Assembly (NCBI GenBank): GCA_040904745.1
Contig: JBBDSW010000204.1
Coordinates: 1 to 14,424, forward strand
Direction of reading: 5' to 3'
Origin: T1Sed10-7 sp040904745
Lineage (GTDB): Bacteria > Actinomycetota > Nitriliruptoria > Nitriliruptorales > Nitriliruptoraceae
Length of the DNA stretch: 14,424 nt
The notes below the pieces were generated by a model. That model was not told where the DNA came from and did not search any database. It saw nothing but the letters and a program-made list of their open reading frames with translations. Positions 7,704 through 14,424 of the stretch are shown here, piece after piece (the first letter of the stretch is position 1; each line of letters starts with the position of its first letter). A program made the position numbers and the translations under genes.

Positions 7704-7745
7704 ACGCCCGCTGCTGCACTCAGGCTCCCAGCAGTTCGGCAGCGG
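7704..7745. repeat. Hairpin-forming 42-bp repeat, copy 1 (downstream of the RES toxin gene)
   Basis: This copy is 39/42 identical to 9235-9276, with 28 bp (7718-7745) exact. The arms are 7708-7720 and 7733-7745: 12 of 13 positions pair, one as G-U, around a 12-nt loop that is identical in both copies. It sits 59 nt after the toxin stop and about 130 nt upstream of the lipoprotein start, so it could act as a transcription terminator or be a dispersed palindromic repeat. On the minus strand it also reads AAELLGA-stop, as in the other copy. Confidence 0.75.
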
Positions 7746-7804
7746 GTCTTGGTGAGATACGCGCGAACGGCGTGTCGATGCGACTGCAGCTACCTGCTCC
7801 ACCG

Positions 7805-8551
7805 CTACTGGTTGCCCGGCCCGTTCAATGGCGGGGGTGCTCCGAGGAGGTTGGCGAGGTCCTGGACGAGTGCCAGCCCCCGACCCATCGAGAGCGGCAT
7901 CGGGGTTCCCTCGGCTGAGAGCAGGCGCTGTCTGGTGGTTGGCCAGAGCACCGCGACCTCGGCCTGTTCACCGACGAGCACGTCCGCCAGCAGCGGCCGT
8001 ACGCCCTGCTCGGCGTGGATCTCCGCCTGTCTGGAGTGCCACAGCAGCCCGAAGGTCGGCTTCCCACCGATGTGTCGTCCAGCCAGACGTTCTGCCCACC
8101 GGCGGGTGCACGGGTAGTGGGCGGGGTCGGTTGCCACGAGCTGGTTGCGGTCGAGTCCCAGCGCGGTCAGGACCGGGTCGCGTAGGTCGATCAGGCGCAC
8201 GTCGCGGCGGAGCGTCACGTGCGAGAGCGACCAGTGCTCCAGCTGCGGCCAGTGGATGCGTGGGCTGTCCGGCACGAGCGAGTGGAAGGCGCTCTCGAGC
8301 AGCGCAGCGATCTCGCGTCGTGCGACGTAGACGTGCGCCTGGCCGCGCACCGGAGCGAAACGGCTCATCTGCGCCGGCGGTGGCAGCTCCAAGGGGGCCG
8401 GGACCGGGGCCTGCGCCTGGTAGCGGCTCTTGTGCCCCCGCCGCAACGGCGTGCGGGCAGGCAGGATGGCGCTCGGTAGCCGCCGGAGGTCGACGTCGTC
8501 GGGGTCGGGGACCGGGCAGCCGTCCGGGTCGCCGCACCCGTCTGCGCTCAC
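7805..8551 (-). CDS. RES-domain toxin of a type II toxin-antitoxin pair
   Basis: This is a 248-residue protein in which I recognise a RES domain (about residues 60-215). RES toxins such as MbcT and ParT attack NAD+ or transfer ADP-ribose from it, halting growth. Likely counterparts of the Arg-Glu-Ser triad are R64 (MSRFAPV), E86 (AALLESAFH) and S173 (GLLWHSRQ); these assignments are by motif position only. A proline-rich N-terminal extension of about 60 residues contains C-x5-C (C6, C12) and is longer than in minimal RES toxins. The GTG start at 8551 overlaps the antitoxin stop (GTGA, 4 nt), the usual coupling for these pairs. A start at 8686 would lie deep inside the antitoxin gene and is rejected. 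No transposase or integrase is nearby. Confidence 0.8.
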   Translation of the reverse strand: MSADGCGDPDGCPVPDPDDVDLRRLPSAILPARTPLRRGHKSRYQAQAPVPAPLELPPPAQMSRFAPVRGQAHVYVARREIAALLESAFHSLVPDSPRIHWPQLEHWSLSHVTLRRDVRLIDLRDPVLTALGLDRNQLVATDPAHYPCTRRWAERLAGRHIGGKPTFGLLWHSRQAEIHAEQGVRPLLADVLVGEQAEVAVLWPTTRQRLLSAEGTPMPLSMGRGLALVQDLANLLGAPPPLNGPGNQ

Positions 8552-9027
8552 GCGTCCGGGCCCTCTCCAACCGAGGCGGCCACCGCCCGTGCGACCGCGT
8601 CGGCGTCGCCCGCGCGTATCGCGTCGGCCGGGGTGCGCCGACCGAGCCACGGGTTGCGGCTCTCCGCCCAGTCCCAGATGTCCCACGGCCCGTAGCCGGA
8701 AGCCAGCAGCGCGTGCACGGCGTCGCTCGCGAGGCGGCGGTGTTCGAAGTCGCGTCCCAGCTGGAAGGTCGGGATGATCGCTTCGCCCTCGTGGGTGAGG
8801 GTGATCAGCCGCCCCGCCTTGCGGTCGCGCTTGATGCGTGTGCGGGCAGCCTCCTCGCCCACACCACGTTCGGCGAGCGCGGCGACGTACTGGGCTGTGG
8901 TGACCGCGGTCCCGGAAGCGAGCAGGCGTGCGTACGCCCGGTTCGCCAGGGCCGCCTGTGCGGCCGCGGCGGTGTCGGTCCGAAGTGGCGGGAGGTCGGG
9001 CGCGGTCAGGTACGCGGCCGCCATCAT
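8548..9027 (-). CDS. Xre/MbcA/ParS-type antitoxin partner of the RES toxin
   Basis: This is a 159-residue protein encoded first in the pair, as is normal for antitoxins. The N-terminal half is helical and contains a helix-turn-helix-like stretch near residues 42-75 (TTAQYVAALAERGVGEEAAR) that would bind its own promoter. Residues about 84-150 match the DUF2384-type toxin-binding domain: IIPTFQL (84-90), a W-x2-W-x-W run (115-120), and NPWLGRRTPADAIRAGD (125-141). In this family the C-terminal region docks into the RES active site and blocks NAD+ access. Two adjacent ATGs (9027, 9024) are possible starts with GGTGAG just upstream; the first is used here. A possible promoter and operator lie upstream at 9059-9091. 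Confidence 0.8.
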   Translation of the reverse strand: MMAAAYLTAPDLPPLRTDTAAAAQAALANRAYARLLASGTAVTTAQYVAALAERGVGEEAARTRIKRDRKAGRLITLTHEGEAIIPTFQLGRDFEHRRLASDAVHALLASGYGPWDIWDWAESRNPWLGRRTPADAIRAGDADAVARAVAASVGEGPDA

Positions 9028-9058
9028 CTCACCCGTTCTCTAGGTCTGTGGTGGCCTA

Positions 9059-9091
9059 AGTGTACCAGCCTGCCCTTCGTGGTTCACAAAG
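9059..9091 (-). promoter_or_regulatory. Candidate promoter and operator of the toxin-antitoxin pair
   Basis: On the minus strand TTGTGA (9089-9084) and TACACT (9064-9059) are spaced 19 nt apart, 32 nt before the antitoxin start. An imperfect palindrome, CTTCGTG/CACAAAG (9075-9081, 9085-9091; one mismatch, 3-nt spacer), overlaps the -35 element. This is where an autoregulating antitoxin would be expected to bind. The hexamers are weak, so this is a suggestion only. Confidence 0.35.
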
Positions 9092-9234
9092 TGCAACCTG
9101 CCGCGGCGAGCTCGTCGTAGATGACGGGTCGACGCCGATCACCGCGCTGCCTACCTACCGAACGTCGGGCGAGCGGACACGTCCACGAGCGGTGCTCGGA
9201 CCGAGCAGCCACCGCCGGTTGCGCGTACCCATCG

Positions 9235-9276
9235 ACACCCGCTGCCGAACTCAGGCTCCCAGCAGTTCGGCAGCGG
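9235..9276. repeat. Hairpin-forming 42-bp repeat, copy 2 (overlaps a gene 3' end)
   Basis: CCGCTGCCGAACT (9239-9251) and AGTTCGGCAGCGG (9264-9276) form a perfect 13-bp stem with a 12-nt loop. The copy covers the last eight or so codons and the stop of the universal-stress-like gene, so its right arm is coding. It is 39/42 identical to 7704-7745, in the same orientation. It may work as that gene's terminator. Confidence 0.8.
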
Positions 9277-10192
9277 TCCCGAAGCTGGCCAGCACCGGCC
9301 AGGGGCTCCGCTGCACGAGATCGAAGGCGTCCCCGCCGCCGGACTCCCCCGGAGGCGGGGGTCCGACGATGAGCGCAGGGCCAGCGAGTCCGGCCGCACG
9401 CTCGAGCAGCGCCGAGGTCGTGCTGGAGCGGACCAGCACGGAGCCGTCGGCCCGCACCCCGTGTGCGCGCACGCGATCGATGGCGGCGTCCACCGGACGG
9501 GTGTCGCTGCCCACCACCTCGACGTGGGCATCAAGTGCCCGCGCCCAGACGGCGGTGTTCTCCACCACCGGGACCGGGAACGGCAGGCCGACCGCCAACA
9601 CCAGGGTGGCGGGCGGTCCCGCGAGGTGGCGGGGATCGCACTGCGGACCGGTGACGAGCACGGGCCCGGGCGCCTCGGCCAACAGGCGCTGCGTCATGAC
9701 CCACGCCAAGCGTCGCTGCAACGTGCCATGCCCCCCGCTGGCGATGCAGAGCAGCGGCTGGCCCCGATCGGCGAGGTAGGCGAGCAGGACCGGGGCCCGA
9801 CGCCCGCCGCGCAGCACGAGATCGATGTCGCCGTCGGCGAACACGAGGCCGACGTGGTCGGTGTGCTCGTTGCTGCTCGGGCGTGCGGTGCCCGTGGACA
9901 CCGCACGGGGCGCGGTGGAGGCGACGGGCTCCCCCGCCAACAGCGACAACGCCACCGACTGTGCCTGCCAGGCAGCGTCGGAGTGCTCCCCCGACTCCGA
10001 GGTGACCGTGACCCGGTGCAGCGGGATCCGGAAGCGGTCGGCCAGGCGCCGCGCGATCGGCAGGAGTGCCAGCGAGCCGGCTGTGTCGTCGAGCGGCACG
10101 ATCACGGCATCCGGCAGTCCGGACGACACCGCCGGCGGTGCGCCACCTGATGGCCCGCTCAGAGGCCCGCCTGGCTGTTCACCCTGCACCAC
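9251..10192 (-). CDS. Divergent tandem universal stress protein (UspA-like)
   Basis: This is a 313-residue probable cytoplasmic protein with two UspA-like folds in tandem. The first (about 28-182) opens with the typical strand AVIVPLDDTAGS and closes with GGHGTLQRRLAWVMTQ followed by GPVLVTG. The second (about 195-305) is more divergent and ends SPWPVLASFG. The ATP motif G-x2-G-x9-G-(S/T) is damaged in domain 1 (G153-x2-G156, but M166 in place of the later Gly), so nucleotide binding is doubtful. The GTG start at 10192 has GGAGG 7 nt upstream. The final residues AAELLGA and the stop lie inside a 42-bp repeat. Family assignment is by fold-level pattern; the specific stress response is unknown. 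The 117-nt gap upstream (10193-10309) contains only small stems. Confidence 0.7.
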   Translation of the reverse strand: MVQGEQPGGPLSGPSGGAPPAVSSGLPDAVIVPLDDTAGSLALLPIARRLADRFRIPLHRVTVTSESGEHSDAAWQAQSVALSLLAGEPVASTAPRAVSTGTARPSSNEHTDHVGLVFADGDIDLVLRGGRRAPVLLAYLADRGQPLLCIASGGHGTLQRRLAWVMTQRLLAEAPGPVLVTGPQCDPRHLAGPPATLVLAVGLPFPVPVVENTAVWARALDAHVEVVGSDTRPVDAAIDRVRAHGVRADGSVLVRSSTTSALLERAAGLAGPALIVGPPPPGESGGGDAFDLVQRSPWPVLASFGTAAELLGA

Positions 10193-10309
10193 GGACCGTC
10201 CTCCGTCGCAACCCCTGCCGCTGTGCCCCGCCCCTCTCGCACGGCGTCGTGCGTGGTCAGGCTACGCCGTGGGTATCCCACCGCCGTGCAGGCACCACGG
10301 ACCTCGACG

Positions 10310-11326
10310 TCAGGCGGTCGGGCCGGTGAGCCACTCGATGGCCTCCGCCAGGCTGGAGACCGGCACGAGCGTCATGTCGCCGGTATCGGCACCCGCCAAG
10401 CGTGCCGTCTGCGTCGCCGGGTAGAAGAGGACGTCGGCGCCGGCTCGCTCGGCGGCCTCCGCCTTGGCGGCGAGCCCACCGATCGGTACCACGGAGCCAT
10501 CGCCCCGGATCCCGCCGGTCCCGGCGATGTGGCGCCCGCCGGCGAGGTCCGACCCGGACACGTGCGCGTAGGTCGTCAGGGCGACCATCAGGCCGTGCGA
10601 GCTGCCGAGCGACAGGTCACGGAACCAATCGACGGGGAGGAACTCGGCCAACTGGAACGAGATGCGGGCGTCCAGGCCCTGCGGTGCGGTGTCCAGGGTG
10701 CGCACCACGCGGTAGGGCAGGCCTTCGCCTTCCCGTTCCACGGTGAACGCCGCTCCTCCCAGGGTCTCGAACGAGAGCGTCGGGGGTGCGCCGACGGCCA
10801 ACGCTTCGTCACCAGCGGCGGCGTCGACGGGGTCGAGGGAGTCGAGACTGCCGGTGGCCAGCTCCCAGGCCGCGCGGTCCTGCAGCGGGATCCCCTGCAG
10901 CTGGGTGATGATGGCGCGGTCGGGCAGCCCCTCGTGCAGGGGGCCGTACGCCTCGACCAGCAGCCCCAGCGGGATGTGGCGGCCGGCGTGCCTGAGGCCC
11001 ACCGCGGCCGCGGCGGGCTCGGCCAACGCTGGCCGCAGGGTCGTGGATTCCTCCCGCATGTCGGTGGCATCGACCTCGCGGCCGAACACGGCGTCGAGGG
11101 CCAGTTCACCGACGAACGCCGGCCGGCCGACCGCGAGCCACGACCACCGGCCCGGCGGGTCGATCGCCTGTCCCTCGACGATGAGCCGGCCGTTGAGTCG
11201 CCAGGCGGTCCCGGGTGGGTCCTCGGAAACGATGTGCAACCACGGGACCGGAAGGAGCAGTACGACGACCAGTGCGATGGCACCACGAACAGCCCAACGC
11301 GTCCTCCGGCTGCCGCGCCTGCGCAC
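10310..11326 (-). CDS. Membrane-anchored Lon-like (S16) PDZ protease
   Basis: This is a 338-residue protein with one N-terminal transmembrane helix (about 14-31), placing the rest outside the membrane. A central segment (about 125-205) looks like a degenerate PDZ domain (LPDRAIITQLQGIPLQDRAAW). The C-terminal part is a Lon-type proteolytic domain without an ATPase module. The Ser-Lys dyad is visible: S243 in GSSHGLMVAL (usual form GPSAGL) and K288 in GGLAAKAEAAERAGAD. HIAGTGGIRGDGSVVPIGG at 266-284 is the typical strand between them. This matches the YlbL-like secreted Lon proteases common in Actinobacteria and Firmicutes, presumed to act in envelope protein quality control. The start is GTG at 11326 with AAGGGGA about 7 nt upstream. 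The Pro-to-Ser change before the catalytic Ser is mild and probably tolerated. Confidence 0.85.
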   Translation of the reverse strand: MRRRGSRRTRWAVRGAIALVVVLLLPVPWLHIVSEDPPGTAWRLNGRLIVEGQAIDPPGRWSWLAVGRPAFVGELALDAVFGREVDATDMREESTTLRPALAEPAAAAVGLRHAGRHIPLGLLVEAYGPLHEGLPDRAIITQLQGIPLQDRAAWELATGSLDSLDPVDAAAGDEALAVGAPPTLSFETLGGAAFTVEREGEGLPYRVVRTLDTAPQGLDARISFQLAEFLPVDWFRDLSLGSSHGLMVALTTYAHVSGSDLAGGRHIAGTGGIRGDGSVVPIGGLAAKAEAAERAGADVLFYPATQTARLAGADTGDMTLVPVSSLAEAIEWLTGPTA

Positions 11327-11500
11327 CTTGCGGTCCCCTTCGTGATCCGTCTGCGTCTCGGTTCACTCCCCGAAGGTTGCTCTCCTAGGAGGGTATCGAA
11401 AGGACAGTGGACCAACGGCCTTGACCGGTCCGGTCTGTGGCGATCTGTCAGGGGGGCTGTTCCGGGCTTCTCTCTGCGGCCGTGCGGGGGCGGCCTCGCG

Positions 11501-11533
11501 CGAGAAGTTGCGGACAGTCGGCAGGTTCTCGCA
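11501..11533. repeat. Palindromic 33-bp repeat, copy A
   Basis: An 11-nt arm beginning cgagaag and an opposing arm ending ttctcg enclose a 9-nt loop starting GGACAGTC. Pairing is 9 of 11 Watson-Crick plus one G-U and one mismatch. It is 30/33 identical to copy B, in the same orientation, 72 bp away. Confidence 0.8.
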
Positions 11534-11572
11534 CCCAGCGCGGCCATCACCGCCGGCGGGCACGCCGGACGT

Positions 11573-11605
11573 CGAGAAGCTGCGGACAGTCAGCAGCTTC
11601 TCGCA
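11573..11605. repeat. Palindromic 33-bp repeat, copy B
   Basis: CGAGAAGCTGC (11573-11583) and GCAGCTTCTCG (11593-11603) pair perfectly over 11 bp around loop GGACAGTCA. Together with copy A this is a direct repeat of an inverted repeat. It could be a paired regulator-binding site, an RNA structure or a small dispersed repeat. Confidence 0.82.
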
Positions 11606-11644
11606 TCGCACCTTCACACCGGGGGCCGGGAAGCGCCGGCAGGC

Positions 11645-11665
11645 TCGTCCGCGGTCGGCGGACGA
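11645..11665 (-). terminator. Hairpin terminator after CydDC
   Basis: TCGTCCGC (11645-11652) and GCGGACGA (11658-11665) form an 8-bp stem with a 5-nt loop, starting 3 nt past the CydDC stop on the minus strand. There is no U-tract, as with the other terminators in this window. Confidence 0.5.
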
Positions 11666-11668
11666 CCG

Positions 11669-14424
11669 TCACCGGGCCGTGAGGTCCAGCGCCAGGCGCG
11701 CGCGGTAGTCGGGATCGCTGGCGAGCAGCTCCTCATGGGCGCCGCGGGCCACGACCCGGCCTCCGTCGAGCACCACCACCTCATCGACGACCGACAGCGC
11801 CCGGAGATCGTGCGTGAGGAGCAGCACCCCGCGTTCGCCTGCCGAGCGGAGCGCGTCGCACAGGAACGCACGGCCGGTGATGGTGTCCAGGTCCGCGGTC
11901 GGCTCGTCGAGCACCAGCAGCGGGGCGCCGACCAGCAGGGTGCGCGCCAGCGCCAACCGGTGACGCTGGCCACCGGAGAGCCAGCTGCCGGCCTCCCCGA
12001 TCCGGGTGGCCAGACCGTCGGGTAGCTCGTCGACGAGCTCATCGAGCCGTGCGGCGGCCAGGGCGGCCCAGAGCGTCGGCTCGTCCGCGTCGGGGGCGGC
12101 CAGGCGGAGCTCGTCGGAGATCGTGCCGGCCAGCACGTGCGCGTCCTGGGGGCTGAGAGCGACCAGCCCGCGGACGTCGTCGCCGGCCAGCTCGGTCAGC
12201 GGCACCCCATCGAGGCGGACGACCCCGTCGTCCGGGTCCAGGAACCGCACGGTCAGCGCCGCCAGCGTCGACTTGCCCGCGCCCGACCGGCCCACGACCG
12301 CGACCCGCCGGCCGGGGGACAAGCTCAGGGTGAGCGCGTGCACGGCCGGGTCGACGGCGCCCGGGTAGGTCGCCGTGGCCGACTCGAGGGCCAGCTCCGG
12401 GGCCGAGACGACCGGGGCGCGCGGCGCCGGGTCCGGAGCTGATGGCGCCGGGTCGGGGGCCGGCGGCGGTGCATCGAGGACGTCGCGCAGCCTGCCCGCC
12501 GAGGTGGCCGCGGTGACCAACGACCGGCTTGCCATGGGCAGCGGACCGACCGCCTCCGCGGCGGCGAGCGCGAGGACGAGCACCGAGGCCAGCACCACCC
12601 CGGACAGCGTGCCGGCGGCGACCGCCGGGACGGCCACCAGCACCAGTGCCAGCGCGGTCGCGCCGAGGACGGCCTGCACCCCGGCTTCGCCCCCGCCGCC
12701 CCGGGACACCGCGGAGCGCTCCGCCTCGACGAGTCGGGCGTCGAGGTGGTCGACGCGGGCCTCGGCGGCCTCGAGCTGTCCGAGCAGACGGAGCTCGGGT
12801 GCGGCCTGGAGCAGCTCGACGAGTTCGGCGGACAGCTGACCCCGGGCGGCGGCCAGCCGGCGCTCGGGCGTCCGGGCGAGTCGCCAGCTGACGAGCGGCA
12901 CACCGATGCCGGCGATCAGGAGGCCGACCAGGAGGACCGGGCCGGCCGCCGGGAGGAGCACGGTGCCGATCAGGACGATCGCGACCGATGCCAGGAGCCC
13001 GCCGACCAGGGGGATGACCCCGCGGACCAGGGCGAGCTGCAGCCGGTCGACGTCGGCGACGACCCGGGCCAGGACGTCACCGCTGCGGAACCGGGCCAGC
13101 CCTGCCGGTGCCTGCGGGAGCAGCCGGAGGTAGGCGTGGTGGCGCAGATCGACCACCACCCGCAGCGCCACGTCGTGGCCGGAGAGCCGCTCGACGTAGC
13201 GCGACACCCCCTTGCCGAGGGACAGCGCCCGGACGGAGACGATGACGACGGTCAGATCGAGCAGGTTGGGCTGCAGCGCCGAGCGGGAGATCAGGTAGGT
13301 GGAGACGGCGACCAGGACCACGCCGGCGAGCGGTGTCACGGCCCCCGCGGTGATCGCCACGGCGAGCGGTCGACGGTGGGGGCCGAGGAGGTGGATGAGC
13401 TGGCGGAAGCGGGTCCGCCAGACCGACTCGCCGGGCCGGTGCGCCAGGTCCAAGGGGGATGGCAGGGCGGGTGCGGGACGGGCAGGCTCCGGGTGCGCGG
13501 GCTGGGAGCGCACGGGTTCGGCGCGGGGAGGTTCGGCGCGGGGGCCAGCTGTGGTCGGCGCCGGGGCCACCTCGTCCGGGCGCAGCGGCTCGGCCGCGGC
13601 CACCAGGGCCGCGTAGGCGCCGCCGTCTTCGCGCAACCGCTCCGGCGGCCCGGACTCGACGACCCGGCCGGCATCGAGCACCACGACCCGGTCTGAGCCC
13701 CCGGCCAGCGCCACCCGGTGGGTGAGCACCACGACGCTGCGGGTGCGTGCCAGACCCTCGATCGCCTGCCGGACGGCCCGCTCGGACGCCACGTCCAGGT
13801 CGCCGGTCGGCTCGTCGAGGACGACCAGGCCGACGTCACGGAGCAGCGCCCGGGCGATCGCGAGCCGTCGCCGCTGCCCGGCCGAGAGCCCCCGGTCGCC
13901 CGGGCCGATCCGGGTCTGGAGCCCGTCGGGGAGCCCCGCCACCTCGGCGTCCATGGCGACCGCCCGGAGCGCGTTCCAGACGGTGTCGTCGTCGGGCGCC
14001 GGAGCCACCCCGAGGGTGACCACCTCGCGGACCGTGCCGCGCAGGGCGGCCGGGTCCTGGGGCACCCAGGCCAGGTGGGCGTGCCAGGCGGCCGGGTCGA
14101 GGGCGGCGACATCCACACCGGCGAGGTGGAGGCGCCCCTGGTCGGGCGCACGGAGCCCGAGCAGGACGCTGGCCAGCGTGGTCTTGCCGGCACCGGAGGC
14201 GCCGAGCACCGCCACCCGCTCCCCCGGCAGGATCGTCATCGTCACCCGGTCCAGGGCCGGCAGATCCCGGCCTGGATGGCGCACCGTCACCTCCTGGAGC
14301 TCCACGGCGGTACCCGCGGGATCCGGCGCCGGCCGGCGATCGCCGCCCGGGCCCGGAGCACCGGCGGTGGTACCCACATCCTCGGCGGGCTCCGGCTCGA
14401 CCAGGTCGAGCAGCCGTTCGGCCG
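11669..14424 (-). CDS. cydDC: Fused CydDC ABC exporter for cytochrome bd assembly (5' end outside the window)
   Basis: 917 residues are visible and the frame stays open to the window edge, so a start near 14377 is only an internal GTG. The order is: the end of the CydD membrane domain, CydD nucleotide-binding domain, a Pro/Glu/Arg linker, CydC membrane domain, CydC nucleotide-binding domain. Counting from 14377, the first NBD has Walker A GASGAGKTT (59-67), signature LSAGQ, Walker B LVVLDEP (184-190) and a TH switch His220. The second NBD has GRSGAGKST, LSGGQ, LLVLDEP and LTHD. Both sites look catalytically complete. In E. coli CydD and CydC are separate and form a heterodimer linked to thiol or heme handling, required to build cytochrome bd oxidase. 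Single-chain fusions are known in Actinobacteria. cydAB genes, if linked, would lie beyond the right edge. Confidence 0.9.
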   Translation of the reverse strand, partial: AERLLDLVEPEPAEDVGTTAGAPGPGGDRRPAPDPAGTAVELQEVTVRHPGRDLPALDRVTMTILPGERVAVLGASGAGKTTLASVLLGLRAPDQGRLHLAGVDVAALDPAAWHAHLAWVPQDPAALRGTVREVVTLGVAPAPDDDTVWNALRAVAMDAEVAGLPDGLQTRIGPGDRGLSAGQRRRLAIARALLRDVGLVVLDEPTGDLDVASERAVRQAIEGLARTRSVVVLTHRVALAGGSDRVVVLDAGRVVESGPPERLREDGGAYAALVAAAEPLRPDEVAPAPTTAGPRAEPPRAEPVRSQPAHPEPARPAPALPSPLDLAHRPGESVWRTRFRQLIHLLGPHRRPLAVAITAGAVTPLAGVVLVAVSTYLISRSALQPNLLDLTVVIVSVRALSLGKGVSRYVERLSGHDVALRVVVDLRHHAYLRLLPQAPAGLARFRSGDVLARVVADVDRLQLALVRGVIPLVGGLLASVAIVLIGTVLLPAAGPVLLVGLLIAGIGVPLVSWRLARTPERRLAAARGQLSAELVELLQAAPELRLLGQLEAAEARVDHLDARLVEAERSAVSRGGGGEAGVQAVLGATALALVLVAVPAVAAGTLSGVVLASVLVLALAAAEAVGPLPMASRSLVTAATSAGRLRDVLDAPPPAPDPAPSAPDPAPRAPVVSAPELALESATATYPGAVDPAVHALTLSLSPGRRVAVVGRSGAGKSTLAALTVRFLDPDDGVVRLDGVPLTELAGDDVRGLVALSPQDAHVLAGTISDELRLAAPDADEPTLWAALAAARLDELVDELPDGLATRIGEAGSWLSGGQRHRLALARTLLVGAPLLVLDEPTADLDTITGRAFLCDALRSAGERGVLLLTHDLRALSVVDEVVVLDGGRVVARGAHEELLASDPDYRARLALDLTAR

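Larger units (their letters stand above)
11327..11668. other. 342-bp non-coding region with palindromes between protease and CydDC genes
   Basis: No convincing gene lies here; the open frames on both strands are shadows of the repeat pair. It holds a perfect 10-bp palindrome CTCCTAGGAG (11382-11391) 56 nt upstream of the protease start, two 33-bp palindromic repeats (11501-11533, 11573-11605), and a terminator-like hairpin after CydDC. TACCCT on the minus strand (11395-11390) resembles a -10 box for the protease gene, but no matching -35 was found. Confidence 0.6.

Noticed and set aside
8552..8686. Upstream start for the RES toxin at 8686
   Set aside because: It would overlap the antitoxin by 139 nt; the GTG at 8551 with a 4-nt stop/start overlap is far more typical.
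7704..9276. attL/attR of a classical integrase-driven island
   Set aside because: The interval is about 1.5 kb, encodes no integrase or recombinase, and the target is not a tRNA gene. Kept only as one hypothesis for the flanking repeat.
10269..10281. Small hairpin GTGGG-TAT-CCCAC between the protease and stress-protein genes as a terminator
   Set aside because: There are only 5 bp of stem and no T-run; too weak to call as a feature.
11501..11605. A two-repeat mini-CRISPR (33-bp repeats, 39-bp spacer)
   Set aside because: The repeats differ at 3 of 33 positions, there is only one spacer, the repeat is almost wholly palindromic, and no cas genes are present.
11363..11617. A small 84-residue gene between cydDC and the protease gene on the minus strand
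   Set aside because: It has a GTG start without a clear ribosome site, and its apparent peptide repeat is just the palindromic DNA repeat read in frame (72-bp period). A plus-strand reading (11421-11708) runs into cydDC and is equally unconvincing.

Overview
The window is very GC-rich, tightly packed bacterial DNA that uses many GTG starts. The proteins are rich in Asp, Glu, Ala and Arg, and the exported ones carry strongly acidic linkers. The gene families (CBS-tailed betaine-type ABC ATPase, fused CydDC, secreted Lon-like protease, RES/Xre toxin-antitoxin) fit a high-GC actinobacterium. The acidic linkers and the compatible-solute transporter would suit a halophilic or haloalkaliphilic lineage such as Nitriliruptoria, but that placement is inference and no marker gene is present.

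Positions 1-5150 form an osmoprotectant (glycine betaine/choline/proline type) ABC importer locus. A CBS-domain ATPase, two permeases and a membrane-anchored binding protein run on the minus strand as an operon. A second binding protein, a lipoprotein, converges on them from the plus strand, and strong hairpins lie between the two. The minus-strand binding protein is broken only by an assembly artefact: a 100-N gap flanked by an exact 55-bp duplication. Merging the duplicate restores one open frame.

Positions 5294-7570 hold a plus-strand M17 leucyl aminopeptidase and a convergent minus-strand lipoprotein with an Asp/Pro repeat linker. They share a hairpin terminator.

Positions 7704-9276 hold an antitoxin-toxin pair of the Xre/MbcA/ParS and RES families, overlapping by 4 nt. 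It is flanked on both sides by copies of a 42-bp hairpin-forming repeat. One copy also encodes the last residues and stop codon of the neighbouring universal-stress-like protein (9251-10192).

Positions 10310-11326 encode a membrane-anchored Lon-like (S16) protease. The 342-bp gap after it carries two copies of a different 33-bp palindromic repeat, 72 bp apart. The window ends inside a fused CydDC ABC exporter (11669 to beyond 14424) needed for cytochrome bd assembly; its N-terminal membrane domain lies off the edge.

The least explained signals are the two palindromic repeat families, especially the one flanking the toxin-antitoxin pair and forming the 3' end of a host gene.
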